Origin: Vagococcus martis
Lineage (GTDB): Bacteria; Bacillota; Bacilli; Lactobacillales; Vagococcaceae
Direction of reading: 5' to 3'
Assembly: GCF_002026305.1 (NCBI RefSeq)
Contig: NZ_MVAB01000001.1
Span: 868,001-932,000, forward strand
DNA: 64,000 bases
This document shows, one piece after another, positions 7,704 through 17,140 of this stretch; the first letter of the stretch is position 1; every line of letters begins with the position of its first letter. Made by a program: the position numbers and the translations under genes. The notes under the pieces are model-generated. The model saw only the letters and a program-made list of their open reading frames with translations, was not told the origin of the DNA and did no database searches.

Positions 7704-9412
7704 GTCATATCACGTTCTATTGTCTGACGTACTTGTTGTTGAAACACTCTTCTTAACTCTGCGTTTTCTTCTCGATTAGTACGAACTTCAATCAATTTTG
7801 GATAATTCGGACGGTCGTTAAGTAAGCTTTCTAACTCATTTAAGGATTCAGCAGATGAATAATCTAGCGATACCATGTTAGCCATAGCTTCAAAATTAAC
7901 ATTAATTGAGGTAGCAAATAAGTCATCAAACAAAGATGTCGGTAAGTCCTTTTGAGATAACATTGAAAATATCCCCCCACCATCGTTGTTGATTACAATA
8001 ATTGTAATAGGTAATTGATATTTTGTCACCATCGCCAAGCCTGTCGTGTCATGAAAACAAGATAAATCCCCTATCAATAGTCGTGTATGACGCGTTGTAT
8101 CATTTGCTGCCACACCTAAAGCAGTTGAGGTTACCCCGTCTATTCCGTTTACGCCACGATTACCATAAATAGTCACTCTTTTTTTCGTCACAGGAAGATA
8201 TGTATCTAAATCTCTAATAGGCATACTATTTGAGACAAACAACTGATCATTTTCTTGCATCGTGCGATAAACGACTTGGGTGATATTACCGTCACTAAAC
8301 AATGTTGTATCTTGGCTTTTTATGCTGTTTACAACGATTTGGTCTAATTTATTAAATAATTCTAGCCAACTTTCATCAGCCCTTTGTAACTGGGTTTCTA
8401 ATATGTTGGATAAAAAGTCGACTTCATCTGACACGATTAATGTTGTCATCATTTTTGATGCATCTAACCATTCTGTTGCAGATTCTACTAGATAATAATC
8501 ACCTGTAAATGTCGCGAGCCACTGATTTAACGGTTTTGACACAGGTAGTTTTCCAAATCGCACAATGATATCAGGTGTCATATTTTCTTTGACATAACGT
8601 AAATACGTATCATAGTATGGTGAAATTGTTGGACTATCTATGCCAAAAGTTCGAATATTCGCTAACGGATCAGCTAGAATAACCCAACCTAATTGTTCTG
8701 CCAAGTCAACTAATTGTCTCACTGCTTCCTCATCAAATGATGGCCCTACAACAAAAATGCCTTTTTTCCCCGACCAGTTTTGGCTTATCGTTTCAATCTC
8801 AGCTTTTGATAGACACCTTTTTCCAGTCATTGTATGAACTGACTTAACGTTTGGAACAGCTAAGTCTAAATCAGGTAATAGTGGCTCTCTTAACGGTAAA
8901 TTCAGATGAACAGGTCCTTGTGGCAATGAATAAGATAGATTTGATAATTTTGCTCCTTGAACGTAAGCATATTGATACATCTCTTCTGTTCCTTCAGGTA
9001 ACGCCATTTCAACAAACTGTTTAACTTGTGAACCATACATATTAAGTTGATTCATCGTTTGTGGTGCACCGTTATCTCTTAATTCATGTGGGCGATCTGT
9101 TGTCACCACAACAAGCGGTACATTCGATTGCTTCGCCTCAGACACGGCAGGTAAATAATTTGCCGCCGCTGTTCCTGATGTACACACTAAAGCCACTGGT
9201 TTTTGACTTGCTTTACTCAACCCCAAAGCAAAAAATCCAGCTGAACGTTCATCGACATCAATATAGGTTTTTATTTCTGAACGTTGGTGCAATAAAATGG
9301 ACACGGGCGTAGACCTAGACCCTGGACTAATCACTGCTTGAGTTACTCCACCATCAATCAACCCTTGGATGAATGAATTGATATAGTTTGTCATACTACT
9401 TTGATGTGACAT
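7697..9412 (-). CDS. menD: SEPHCHC synthase (ThDP-dependent)
   Basis: A 571-residue thiamine-diphosphate enzyme that joins 2-oxoglutarate-derived succinic semialdehyde to isochorismate. The N-terminal PYR domain has SPGSRSTP and the conserved Glu context VDERSAGFFALG; the C-terminal PP domain has GDLSCFHDTTGL and the ThDP/metal motif INNDGGGIF. Full length for the family. The start overlaps the end of menF by 17 bases and is preceded by a GGAGGAG run within menF, so the two are coupled. It lies between menF and menH as in many Firmicutes. Confidence 0.93.
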   Translation of the reverse strand: MSHQSSMTNYINSFIQGLIDGGVTQAVISPGSRSTPVSILLHQRSEIKTYIDVDERSAGFFALGLSKASQKPVALVCTSGTAAANYLPAVSEAKQSNVPLVVVTTDRPHELRDNGAPQTMNQLNMYGSQVKQFVEMALPEGTEEMYQYAYVQGAKLSNLSYSLPQGPVHLNLPLREPLLPDLDLAVPNVKSVHTMTGKRCLSKAEIETISQNWSGKKGIFVVGPSFDEEAVRQLVDLAEQLGWVILADPLANIRTFGIDSPTISPYYDTYLRYVKENMTPDIIVRFGKLPVSKPLNQWLATFTGDYYLVESATEWLDASKMMTTLIVSDEVDFLSNILETQLQRADESWLELFNKLDQIVVNSIKSQDTTLFSDGNITQVVYRTMQENDQLFVSNSMPIRDLDTYLPVTKKRVTIYGNRGVNGIDGVTSTALGVAANDTTRHTRLLIGDLSCFHDTTGLAMVTKYQLPITIIVINNDGGGIFSMLSQKDLPTSLFDDLFATSINVNFEAMANMVSLDYSSAESLNELESLLNDRPNYPKLIEVRTNREENAELRRVFQQQVRQTIERDMTC

Positions 9413-10771
9413 TTTCTTCTCCTCCTATCGCACGTAACATTGGCTGAAATTTCACACGTGTTTCTTTTAATTCTTCTTGAGGAATAGAGTCTGCTACAAC
9501 CCCACAGCCTGCATATAGCGTTGCTGATTTTCCTGATAAAAGTGCCGAACGAATGCCTACCGCAAATTCACCTTCCTCAAGTATCACCGAACTCCAACCA
9601 ATTGGGGCTCCGTACAAGCCACGATTGATTGGTTCATGCTCTCTAATCCATTTTGTTGTCAACTCTTTGGGTTGCCCACCTAATGCTGGCGTTGGATGTA
9701 ACTGCTCGATAGCTGAAAAAAATGATATATCAGCTTTTTTTTCGCCACTAAATGGGTAAAATAAATGTTGTATGTCTCTGTTTTTTAATAATGATGGCTG
9801 ACCTTTTTCCGATAACGTTTCAGTAATCTGGCTCATATCACGCTCGATTGCCTCTACAACGATTTGGTGCTCCACTTGATTTTTCATGTCATTTAATAAT
9901 TGACTCCCAAGTTGATTATCTTCTTCTACTGTTTTTCCACGTGGGATAGATCCTGCTACACACGCTGTTGAAATATTATTTTCTTGTAGTAACAACAACC
10001 TTTCTGGTGTTGCACCTATAAAAGCATTCTCGTTATGCTCTAAAACAAAAACATACGTATTTTCTTGTTGCTCTAGACAATTTTTTAAAATATCATTCAC
10101 TGAAAATACCTCTGCTGCCTCTATAAACAACTCTCGTGCTAAAACAATTTTTCTAATATCATTATCAGAGGTTATCTCATCAATCGCCAGTTCAACCGTC
10201 TCTAACCACTCTGGAACATGAATTTCATTAGCTTGTATCTGTTGACGAGTTGGTGACTCAGATTGTTTATTTTGACTAACCGTGTTCCACAATGTCACGA
10301 TGTTTTCCCACTGTGTATTTAAGTCATTACTTGATTCTACAATCATATTGAACGTTAAAAAGCGATTATCATTTGTTTGGGTTACCATGATTTTAGGTAT
10401 AAAAAGATACCCATCCCCTAGCTCTTGCCATGTTTTTTGACTATCGACAGTTTTATCAAAAGGAAATCCACCTAAAAAAACAGGTCCAATTCCACTATGT
10501 TTAGCATTCGTTATCGTGTTTTTAGACAATTTTTCACGACTAATAGCCATATCACTGTAATCTTTTGCCACATATTCTTTACATGTACCTAACCCCACAA
10601 TAGAAAACGACGCATCTGGTGTTTGCCAAACATAACGAGTGGTAAATACTTTTTTGCTTGATAAAAATAATGCACAACAGCCTCTGAAGTGTCGGGTAAA
10701 TTGACTACCCAACTAACCAACGTTGGCTGTTTTATCTCTAATTTTCTAACATCATTTGGTATATTAAACAT
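9396..10771 (-). CDS. menF: Isochorismate synthase, reading frame split by a -1 frameshift near the N-terminus
   Basis: MenF isomerises chorismate to isochorismate, the first committed menaquinone step. The chorismate-binding domain is intact: LARELFI, GATPERLL, AGSIPRG, HLFYPFSG, EPINRGLYGAPIGW and AGCGVVADSIPQEELKET. The N-terminus is in another frame. A good start at 10771 (AAAGGAG upstream) encodes about 40 residues to HYFYQAKK, where that frame drifts into nonsense; the other frame resumes exactly there as VFTTRYVWQTPDAS. The junction is the heptamer A AAA AAG (10655-10649, minus strand). Either one A was lost from a run of seven, by mutation or sequencing error, or a -1 slip restores the protein. 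Without the slip only internal initiation would give a truncated enzyme. It is the first gene of the F-D-H-C unit. Confidence 0.85.
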
Positions 10772-10796
10772 GAATTAAAACTCCTTTAATACAATG

Positions 10797-10840
10797 AAAA
10801 GAAGCCAACCATACCTATCAAGATGGCTGGCGCTTCTTTT
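10797..10840 (-). terminator. Terminator or attenuator between menE and menF
   Basis: A strong hairpin AAAAGAAGC...GCTTCTTTT with inner CCAGCCAT/ATGGTTGG pairing, beginning inside the menE stop codon and ending 25 bases before the menF ATG. Only about 10 bases then remain before the menF ribosome binding site, so no separate promoter fits downstream of it. Confidence 0.8.
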
Positions 10841-12263
10841 ACTCATTTACTAATAATCGTTTTGCCACTTTACCACTAGCTGTACGTGGTAAGGCATCAA
10901 CAACATAATATTTTTTGGGGCATTTATATTTTGCTAAAAAGTTAAGGCAAGTTTCACTTATCTTCTCTATATCTATCGTTTCGTCCATCACAATATACGC
11001 TACAGGAACTTCACCCCATGTATCGTCATGCTCTCCTACAACAGCGACTTCCTTTATACCGGATAAACTTGCTATGCATTGTTCAACTTCAGCTGGATAG
11101 ATATTTTCCCCACCTGAAATAATGAGTTCACTCAAGCGACTGACAACATATAAGTATCCGCCCTCATCAAGATAACCTAAATCACCGGTTTTAAAGTAAC
11201 CATCTGTTGTCCATGACGATGATTTATTTAGATAACCTGGGGAAATATTGGGACCAGATAATAGTATTTCACCAATTTCCATTGGTTCACAGGTTTCATC
11301 ATTTTTTCTAATGACAAGACTTATCCCATCTAATGGTAAGCCAGATGACCCAATTTTTTGAAGGGCATCATCATATCCTAATGCCACTACCTGTGAACAC
11401 GTTTCAGTCATACCAAAGGACTGAATCACGGGAATGTCTTTGCTAAAACAATCTTGTAGCATCTCTTTAGAAACAGGTCCGCCACCAACAAGTAAACATT
11501 TAAACTTATCAGAGTAGCCTTGCTTTGGATAGGCTTGTAATAATTGTTTGAGCATCACATTAACAACTGATGAAACGGTTATGTCTCCTGTTTTAAACAA
11601 ACGAGACATAAGAGGTGCATCAAATTTTTCAAAGAGATACACTCCACACCCTATCACTAACTGACGAACAACAATGGATAAACCACTAATATGAAACATT
11701 GGAACAGCACATCCCCAAACATCTTGAGCCGTGATGTTCATATTTTTTTGTGTCCCCATGCTACTTGCTAAATGATTACGAAACGTTTGGATCACACCTT
11801 TAGGCTTACCAGTTGTGCCTGAAGTATACATAATAGAAGCTGTTGCATCGACTGAAAACGTTGGATAACTAATTGAATCACGCAGTGGTTGACAATGGAT
11901 ATCCGAAAAAGAAATCAACTGAACGTGATTGAACCTTTTTTCTTTTAAATCATCTGCGACAAATATCGCTTTCACCCCAGAATCTTCCAGTTGATAGGAC
12001 AATTCTTGAGTCGTTAGATGCGTATTTAAAAAGACAATTTCTTTTCCTAAGGACCACAAAGCCAAGATTAAAAAATACATGTCACTTGAATTGTGACTCA
12101 AAATAGCGACGCGTTTATCATTTTCTGATAAAAACACCGGCACTCTTTTGGTCCATTCATCTACTTCACTAGCAATCTCTGCTAGTGTCCAAGTCTGATT
12201 AATAGTATATAACCCAATTTTTTCTGGATGTGTTTCTAGTTGTGCTGTTAACCATGGTAACAT
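10839..12263 (-). CDS. menE: o-Succinylbenzoate-CoA ligase
   Basis: A 474-residue ANL-superfamily adenylating enzyme that activates o-succinylbenzoate with CoA. It has the AMP-binding P-loop MYTSGTTGKPKG, the FGMTETC adenine motif, KTGDLGY and the C-terminal catalytic Lys in TASGKVAKR, near the usual length. The start at 12263 is used because homology begins at MLPWLTAQLETHPEKIG. The open frame runs back to 12380, but that part only overlaps menB. It lies 13 bases after menB and is followed by a terminator. Confidence 0.92.
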   Translation of the reverse strand: MLPWLTAQLETHPEKIGLYTINQTWTLAEIASEVDEWTKRVPVFLSENDKRVAILSHNSSDMYFLILALWSLGKEIVFLNTHLTTQELSYQLEDSGVKAIFVADDLKEKRFNHVQLISFSDIHCQPLRDSISYPTFSVDATASIMYTSGTTGKPKGVIQTFRNHLASSMGTQKNMNITAQDVWGCAVPMFHISGLSIVVRQLVIGCGVYLFEKFDAPLMSRLFKTGDITVSSVVNVMLKQLLQAYPKQGYSDKFKCLLVGGGPVSKEMLQDCFSKDIPVIQSFGMTETCSQVVALGYDDALQKIGSSGLPLDGISLVIRKNDETCEPMEIGEILLSGPNISPGYLNKSSSWTTDGYFKTGDLGYLDEGGYLYVVSRLSELIISGGENIYPAEVEQCIASLSGIKEVAVVGEHDDTWGEVPVAYIVMDETIDIEKISETCLNFLAKYKCPKKYYVVDALPRTASGKVAKRLLVNE

Positions 12264-12276
12264 TGTCTTCACTCTT

Positions 12277-13092
12277 TTATGGGAATTTTGGAAATTGATC
12301 AAAGTCAGGATCACGTTTTTCCTTAAACGAATCGCGGCCTTCTTTGGCTTCGTCCATTGTGTAATATAAAAGTGTCGCATCTCCTGCTAATTGCTGGATA
12401 CCAGCTAAGCCATCTGTATCTGCATTCATCGCCGCTTTAATCATACGTAGCGCAATTGGACTTTTAGTTAGTAATTCTTCAGCCCATTCCATCGTCACGT
12501 CTTCTACTTTATCTAGAGGTGCAACTGTGTTAATCCAACCCATTTCAAGAGCTTCTTCAGCTGTGTATTGTTTTGTCATAAACCAAACTTCTTTGGCTTT
12601 CTTATGACCAACCACACGTGCTAAATAACCTGAACCATAACCACCATCAAAACTTCCAACGTTAGGCCCTGTTTGACCAAACATGGCATTATCAGCAGCG
12701 ATTGTTAAATCACACACTAATTGCAACACATTTCCGCCACCAATGGACCAACCTTTAACCATTGCAATAACCGGTTTTGGAATGACGCGAATTAATCGTT
12801 GTAAATCTAAAACATTTAAACGAGGGATTTGGTCTTCTCCAACATATCCACCATGTCCACGTACTTTTTGATCACCACCAGAACAAAAGGCTAACTCACC
12901 TTCTCCCGTTAAAATAATCACCCCAATATCTGTCATATCACGGCTAATTGTAAACGCATCTATTAATTCAAATACTGTTTTAGGTGTAAATGCATTATGT
13001 ACATGCGGACGGTTAATACTAATTTTCGCTATTTTCCCATGTTGTGTGAATAAAATTTCATCATATTCTTTAATTGTTTTCCAATCATACAT
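12277..13092 (-). CDS. menB: 1,4-Dihydroxy-2-naphthoyl-CoA synthase
   Basis: A 271-residue crotonase-fold enzyme that closes the naphthoate ring of o-succinylbenzoyl-CoA. Diagnostic segments are [11 protein letters not shown] (about residues 69-79), the oxyanion-hole region [30 protein letters not shown] and the C-terminal [15 protein letters not shown], which is nearly invariant in MenB. It is the first gene of the leftward men run; a minus-strand TATAAT at 13127-13132 lies 35 bases upstream. The divergent neighbour encodes the thioesterase that acts on its product. Confidence 0.95.
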   Translation of the reverse strand: MYDWKTIKEYDEILFTQHGKIAKISINRPHVHNAFTPKTVFELIDAFTISRDMTDIGVIILTGEGELAFCSGGDQKVRGHGGYVGEDQIPRLNVLDLQRLIRVIPKPVIAMVKGWSIGGGNVLQLVCDLTIAADNAMFGQTGPNVGSFDGGYGSGYLARVVGHKKAKEVWFMTKQYTAEEALEMGWINTVAPLDKVEDVTMEWAEELLTKSPIALRMIKAAMNADTDGLAGIQQLAGDATLLYYTMDEAKEGRDSFKEKRDPDFDQFPKFP

Positions 13093-13126
13093 TTTATAAA
13101 GTTCCCCCTTAATTTTCTACTCACCA

Positions 13127-13132
13127 ATTATA
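13127..13132 (-). promoter_or_regulatory. -10 element of menB
   Basis: A perfect TATAAT on the minus strand, 35 bases before the menB ATG. The -35 region (TACTAT or TTTCAG) is weak. Confidence 0.5.
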
Positions 13133-13202
13133 CACAATCTTATCTGAAATAGTAGAATTGATGCTTATTACTAATAAACTTTTATAAAATACTTTGCAAT
13201 GT

Positions 13203-13208
13203 TATAAT
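13203..13208 (+). promoter_or_regulatory. -10 element of the DHNA-CoA thioesterase gene
   Basis: A TATAAT 31 bases before the ATG at 13240, with a weak TTTATA-like -35 about 17 bases upstream. The 147-base divergent interval therefore serves both menB and the thioesterase. Confidence 0.5.
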
Positions 13209-13239
13209 CTAGCTACTAAAATCAAAGGACTGATAACAA

Positions 13240-13614
13240 ATGAATGCTTTAGATTATTTAGACATTAAAATCAAAGACGTTTCAAAAGAAAAGGTCACCT
13301 TAACTATGGTAGTTGATGGGAAACACCTACAACCTTTTGGCTTAATGCACGGTGGGATGAATGCTGTTTTGATTGAAACAGCAACAAGTATTGGAGCAAA
13401 TGAGTCAATAGATACGACCAAGCAAGTTGCTGTGGGACTTGATATTCAAGTCAATCACCTTAAGAGTGCCGTCAAAGGTGATACGTTAACGGTTGTAGCC
13501 ATCCCTGATCATATCGGAAAAACAACACAAGTTTGGCAAGCTGAAATCACCAATCAAAAACAACAAAAAATCAGCGTGGGAAGATGCACGCTGATGGTAA
13601 AAAGGATAAATTAA
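13240..13614 (+). CDS. menI: Hotdog-fold thioesterase, probable DHNA-CoA hydrolase
   Basis: A 124-residue PaaI/YuxO-type hotdog thioesterase. The signature FGLMHGGMNAVLIETA (about residues 33-48) carries the HGG motif and the catalytic acid position of DHNA-CoA thioesterases. AAAGGA precedes the ATG. Divergence from menB and a shared control region support hydrolysis of 1,4-dihydroxy-2-naphthoyl-CoA, which would complete the pathway to DHNA. The prenyltransferase and methyltransferase genes are not in the window. A general acyl-CoA thioesterase is the alternative. It converges with, and overlaps by 4 bases, the ATPase gene on the other strand. Confidence 0.8.
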   Translation: MNALDYLDIKIKDVSKEKVTLTMVVDGKHLQPFGLMHGGMNAVLIETATSIGANESIDTTKQVAVGLDIQVNHLKSAVKGDTLTVVAIPDHIGKTTQVWQAEITNQKQQKISVGRCTLMVKRIN

Positions 13615-14315
13615 GAATCAAATAATTGATGAAAAAAGTGGTTCTTTCTGTTAAATACCATGTCCCATTGTTCGATTATTTGCGATTCTTCTAGTGATAT
13701 GTTTTTGGCGCCCTCTTCTGTCATCTCTATAATGTTTGCTTCGGGAAACATCAATAGTATGGGAGAATGCGTACATATAATAAATTGAGAGTCAGCTTTC
13801 ACTAAATCGTTTATCATCACCATTAACTCTAATTGTGATTGTAGTGACAGTCCTGTCTCGGGCTCATCAAACAAATAAATGCCATGACCAAAGAAACGTT
13901 CTTGAACAAGTGCCTTAATCGATTGCCCTCGAGAAAAAGAGTGCAACGACCTGTCAAACAAATTACTTGATACTCCTAAATCATCTAAATCAGTGGTTAA
14001 ATTATAAAACGATTCGGCCCGATAAAAATAATAATCTTTAGCATAAGAAGCATAGCGTATCAATCGACAACTTTTTGCCAAATCAGAATGTGTTTCTCGA
14101 GTAATAAAGTGATTATTTTTTGAGCCTCCTTCTAAATTTAATCCTAGTAACTCAGCGATAGCTTCAAGAAAAGTTGATTTTCCAACGCCATTTTCTCCTG
14201 TAATAAACGTGATTGGTTTAGTAAATAATAAATTATTTATATCTTTAATAAATGGTAAGTTGTAAGGAAAATCTCCTTCTTCTATTCCCTCATAGTATAA
14301 TTGTTTAATGTACAT
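13611..14315 (-). CDS. AAA/ABC-type ATPase of the DUF2813-like/RecF-like class
   Basis: A 234-residue soluble ATPase. Walker A is GENGVGKST (about residues 38-46), a signature-like SRGQS precedes the helical region and Walker B is GIYLFDEPETGLS, followed by the switch His in CTHSP. These features place it with the stand-alone ABC-type ATPases that lack membrane partners; the cellular role is not known. The start at 14315 is preceded by AAAGGTGG; a GTG four codons upstream overlaps that site. It is a single gene. Confidence 0.75.
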   Translation of the reverse strand: MYIKQLYYEGIEEGDFPYNLPFIKDINNLLFTKPITFITGENGVGKSTFLEAIAELLGLNLEGGSKNNHFITRETHSDLAKSCRLIRYASYAKDYYFYRAESFYNLTTDLDDLGVSSNLFDRSLHSFSRGQSIKALVQERFFGHGIYLFDEPETGLSLQSQLELMVMINDLVKADSQFIICTHSPILLMFPEANIIEMTEEGAKNISLEESQIIEQWDMVFNRKNHFFHQLFDS

Positions 14316-14342
14316 TTCTTCACCCACCTTTATGTAATGAAC

Positions 14343-14377
14343 GATAGCCTGTTTTCCTTATAGGAAAACAGGCTATC
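14343..14377. repeat. 16-bp perfect inverted repeat
   Basis: GATAGCCTGTTTTCCT and its exact complement separated by three bases, just upstream of the ATPase gene. Neither side has a clear T-run, so it is not a textbook terminator; it could act as one, or be a small mobile-element end. Confidence 0.7.
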
Positions 14378-14433
14378 TAACTAATCAATATTTAATTTGT
14401 AAAGTTGTGAGATACTATTTACTACATTTAGAT

Positions 14434-14556
14434 TTACTTCTCATTTAAACGACGCAATCCCGAACCTCTATTGCATCCTTGTAGCCCTATAGCTACGCCA
14501 GTTTGAATAAATTTCTTTAAAATACTCCAAATTTCGCTTAATAAATATTTTTCATA
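14434..14556 (-). other. Open remnant without a start codon
   Basis: The interval 14378-14614 has no complete gene. On the minus strand a 40-codon open stretch ends with a peptide-like sequence containing FIQTGVAIGLQGCNRGSG and RRLNEK, but it has no ATG, GTG or TTG start in frame and no family I recognise. It looks like the tail of a lost gene. Confidence 0.3.
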
Positions 14557-14614
14557 TTACATACATTATAACATACTATACTCATTTTACCAAAAATATA
14601 ACTATTATTAAAAC

Positions 14615-15892
14615 CTATATATCATTCTCAATGATTGGCATAAGCTTATTGGCTAAGTCATCTGAAACATCTTTAATGTTAATAACTGACGCATCTGAAA
14701 TTACCTTATTGGCAAGCTCTTTCCCTTTTACAGGATCGTCCCACTCTTTATCTTGATAATGACTAGGAACAGGATACGAAGTCACAGTTCCATCTCCATT
14801 ATTGTGGTACGTAAACATCCCAGCCGCTAGAGGGTTTCCTGAAATAACAATTACATCTTCCGGTAAATAAACACCCGTTTCCCAGATTTATAAAGATTTA
14901 TTTGGATATAAACTGTAAGTTGTGGTTGAATTTAATAATTCATTCACTCTAGATTCACTTAAACTAGCCGTTTTTATCAATACTTTTGCTGCTAATAATT
15001 TATTGTTTTCATAACTTGTTGATGTTGATTTAGTTGACTTTGCTACATCTCCTCCTACAATCTGACTAAAACCAGCCTTAATATCAGGGTTTTGTGTTTC
15101 ACTAAAATGTAGATAGTTTTCATTGTTACCTTGATTTTGTTGTGTTACATATACTTTTGGCTGACCGTTTTCTATGATAAAGAAGTATACATGTTTTTGT
15201 AAATAAGGTTGTGTATCAGCATCTGAATAAACAGCTACTAGCTGATAAGGTGCACTTCCCTCACCTGTTTCTGACCACTCTACTTGTACTGGTTGATTAT
15301 TGATTGCCATTGTCCATGTCCCGTTGAAAATATCACCAGGAACCTTTAAACCATATAAGTCAACACTATTTGATTGGTTATATTCTTTGTAGTTTTGCCC
15401 CATTTTATTACTAAATTGCGACATAAATCCTCGCAAACTATCTTTTTTGGCATCATTCCATAAAGAATTGTCAGTTTCTTCTTTCTTATTAGAACTTTCT
15501 TCTTTTTTATCTGTTTCTTTTGATTCAGATGTCTTTGTTGCTTCTATTTCTTCTTTCTCTTTTTTAGCATATTCAACTAATTTATTTGATCCTTTTTTAA
15601 TTTTAATAACTGAGTCTAGTTCAGATAGTGCCTTTTCCTTATCTTTTGCTTCCTTGTATTCTAAAGCTTTATTGTAGTGCTTTAGCTGTGTTTGATAATT
15701 TTTAGCTTCATCATCTTTTGGTTTACTTTCTAAAGCCATCTCAACAAACCCTTCAGCTTGTTCAAATTTTTTCTCTATAATGGCTTCTTTGGTTTTTTGC
15801 ATTGATTGATCAAACGTGTCACTATTCCCACATGCTGTCATCACGACCAAAGCCAAACCTAATACTATAAAACTTCTTAATCGTTTAGTCAT
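14615..15892 (-). pseudogene. DUF4767-type lipoprotein gene interrupted by one stop codon
   Basis: The first part (15892-14888, 334 codons) encodes a lipoprotein with signal peptide and lipobox VMTACG, a Lys/Glu-rich helical region (about 35-145) and a domain beginning LWNDAKKDSLRGFMSQF that resembles DUF4767. It ends at a TAA (14890-14888). The same frame continues without a gap as IWETGVYLPEDVIVISGNP and VTSYPVPSHYQDKEW to 14615, which reads as the natural C-terminal continuation. One substitution therefore splits the gene. The truncated lipoprotein may still be made and anchored. A separate 67-codon gene starting at the internal ATG 14818 is less likely because it lacks a good binding site. 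Confidence 0.65.
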
Positions 15893-15967
15893 TTCTGTCT
15901 CCTTTTTGTTTTTATTTATGATATTAATTATACACTATAAACTCTCTATATCTAATTAAAATACACC

Positions 15968-16237
15968 TTATTTTTTGTCATTATGTTGTTCATAAATCGT
16001 TAGCATATCTTGTAATAGTTCAGTTAAATATCGTTGTTGCTTTTTACTCATCGTGTCTTTTGTAGCATCATGATCATCCAACGTTCCCACATGATGCTGC
16101 GTAAATCCGTCATCACTAATAAAAATAATCATCGGAACTACCACTCCATCATATGAGGGACTATCAACGATGTATTGCTTTAAATCATCTTTATTTTTAT
16201 CAGTAAAATTTTTTCCATGTGTGTCTACTTGCCAAGC
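15968..16237 (-). pseudogene. C-terminal fragment of a thioredoxin-like protein
   Basis: The interval between the lipoprotein gene and dps contains 89 sense codons on the minus strand, from AWQVDTHGKN to YEQHNDKK, preceded directly by an in-frame TAA. The segment DGVVVPMIIFISDDGF with a Pro-strand-Gly arrangement looks like the second half of a thioredoxin-fold protein such as those paired with bacteriocin or redox genes. No start codon is in frame near its beginning and the CxxC half is gone. The family assignment is tentative. Confidence 0.5.
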
Positions 16238-16346
16238 TTAAGGACAATTGTAGGATATACCTAATAAAACAATTCTTTAACTTAACTCTTAATTTTGGAA
16301 ATTAATACGGATTAGGTGTATCATTAGTTATAGGAGGGTGATATTT

Positions 16347-16808
16347 ATGACATTAGAAGAAACTAAACGTACATTGAATCAGTTAGTAGCAGATTTAAGT
16401 CAGTTTTCAGTTGTGATCCACCAGACACATTGGTGCATGAGAGGTCCTGAATTTTTATCTTTGCATCCTTTAATGGATGAGTATATGGATGAAATCAACG
16501 ATCAATTAGATGTAATTTCCGAGCGTCTCATCACTTTAGGTGGTTCTCCATACTCTACATTACAAGAATTTATTGATAACACTGGTATTAAAGATGAAAA
16601 AGGAACTTATGACAAACCTATTCCAGAAAGACTTAAAACACTAGTTGCAGGATACAACTATTTAATTGGTGTTTACGAAAAAGGTATTGAAGTAAGTGAA
16701 AAAGAAGGCGATTTAGGAACACAAGATATTTTCATCTCTTTCAAAACAGACCTTGAGAAAAAAGTTTGGATGCTACAAGCGACACTTAATAAAGCTCCTG
16801 GACTTTAA
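16347..16808 (+). CDS. dps: Dps-family DNA-binding ferritin-like protein
   Basis: A 153-residue Dps/ferritin-like protein that forms dodecamers, oxidises and stores iron with H2O2 and protects DNA. The ferroxidase residues are visible in HQTHWCMRGPEFLSLHPLMDEYMDEI, which holds the two His ligands and the downstream Asp/Glu pair. The ATG at 16347 follows TAGGAGGG; a GTG three codons earlier lies within that site. An imperfect palindrome TTAATTT-TGG-AAATTAA at about 16287 sits in the promoter region and could be an operator. A strong terminator follows, so it is monocistronic. Confidence 0.9.
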   Translation: MTLEETKRTLNQLVADLSQFSVVIHQTHWCMRGPEFLSLHPLMDEYMDEINDQLDVISERLITLGGSPYSTLQEFIDNTGIKDEKGTYDKPIPERLKTLVAGYNYLIGVYEKGIEVSEKEGDLGTQDIFISFKTDLEKKVWMLQATLNKAPGL

Positions 16809-16815
16809 TAGTTGA

Positions 16816-16857
16816 AACAAAGACAGACCATACATCGTTTGGTCTGTCTTTGTTTTG
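16816..16857 (+). terminator. Terminator of dps
   Basis: A 15-bp stem AACAAAGACAGACCA / TGGTCTGTCTTTGTT followed by TTGC. Confidence 0.88.
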
Positions 16858-16905
16858 CTATAAATTATTAATTCCTGTATTATTTTTTTAAAAGGAGACT
16901 TTAAC

Positions 16906-17127
16906 ATGAAAAAATACTATCTAGTTAGTTTAACAATCGGACTATTATTATTGTTTACTTTACAATTATTAAGCTATATTAATTATCTATTGATTGACCA
17001 GGGCATTATGAATGGCATCATTGATAAAAATCTGTTACTTAAAACACCATTAATTATTATCCCACTTCTCTTTATTGCCTTTTCTATTATTGGGTTCGTA
17101 ATGGATTATCTGAATCAACAAAAATAA
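16906..17127 (+). CDS. Small two-helix membrane protein, function unknown
   Basis: A 73-residue protein with an AAAAGGAG binding site before its ATG. Two hydrophobic helices (about residues 6-28 and 46-67) are joined by a short polar loop with IDQGIMNGIIDKN, and the tail is charged. I do not recognise a family. It lies 13 bases before the mepB-like gene on the same strand, so the two are probably cotranscribed. Confidence 0.6.
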   Translation: MKKYYLVSLTIGLLLLFTLQLLSYINYLLIDQGIMNGIIDKNLLLKTPLIIIPLLFIAFSIIGFVMDYLNQQK

Positions 17128-17140
17128 GCACTCATAAAGG

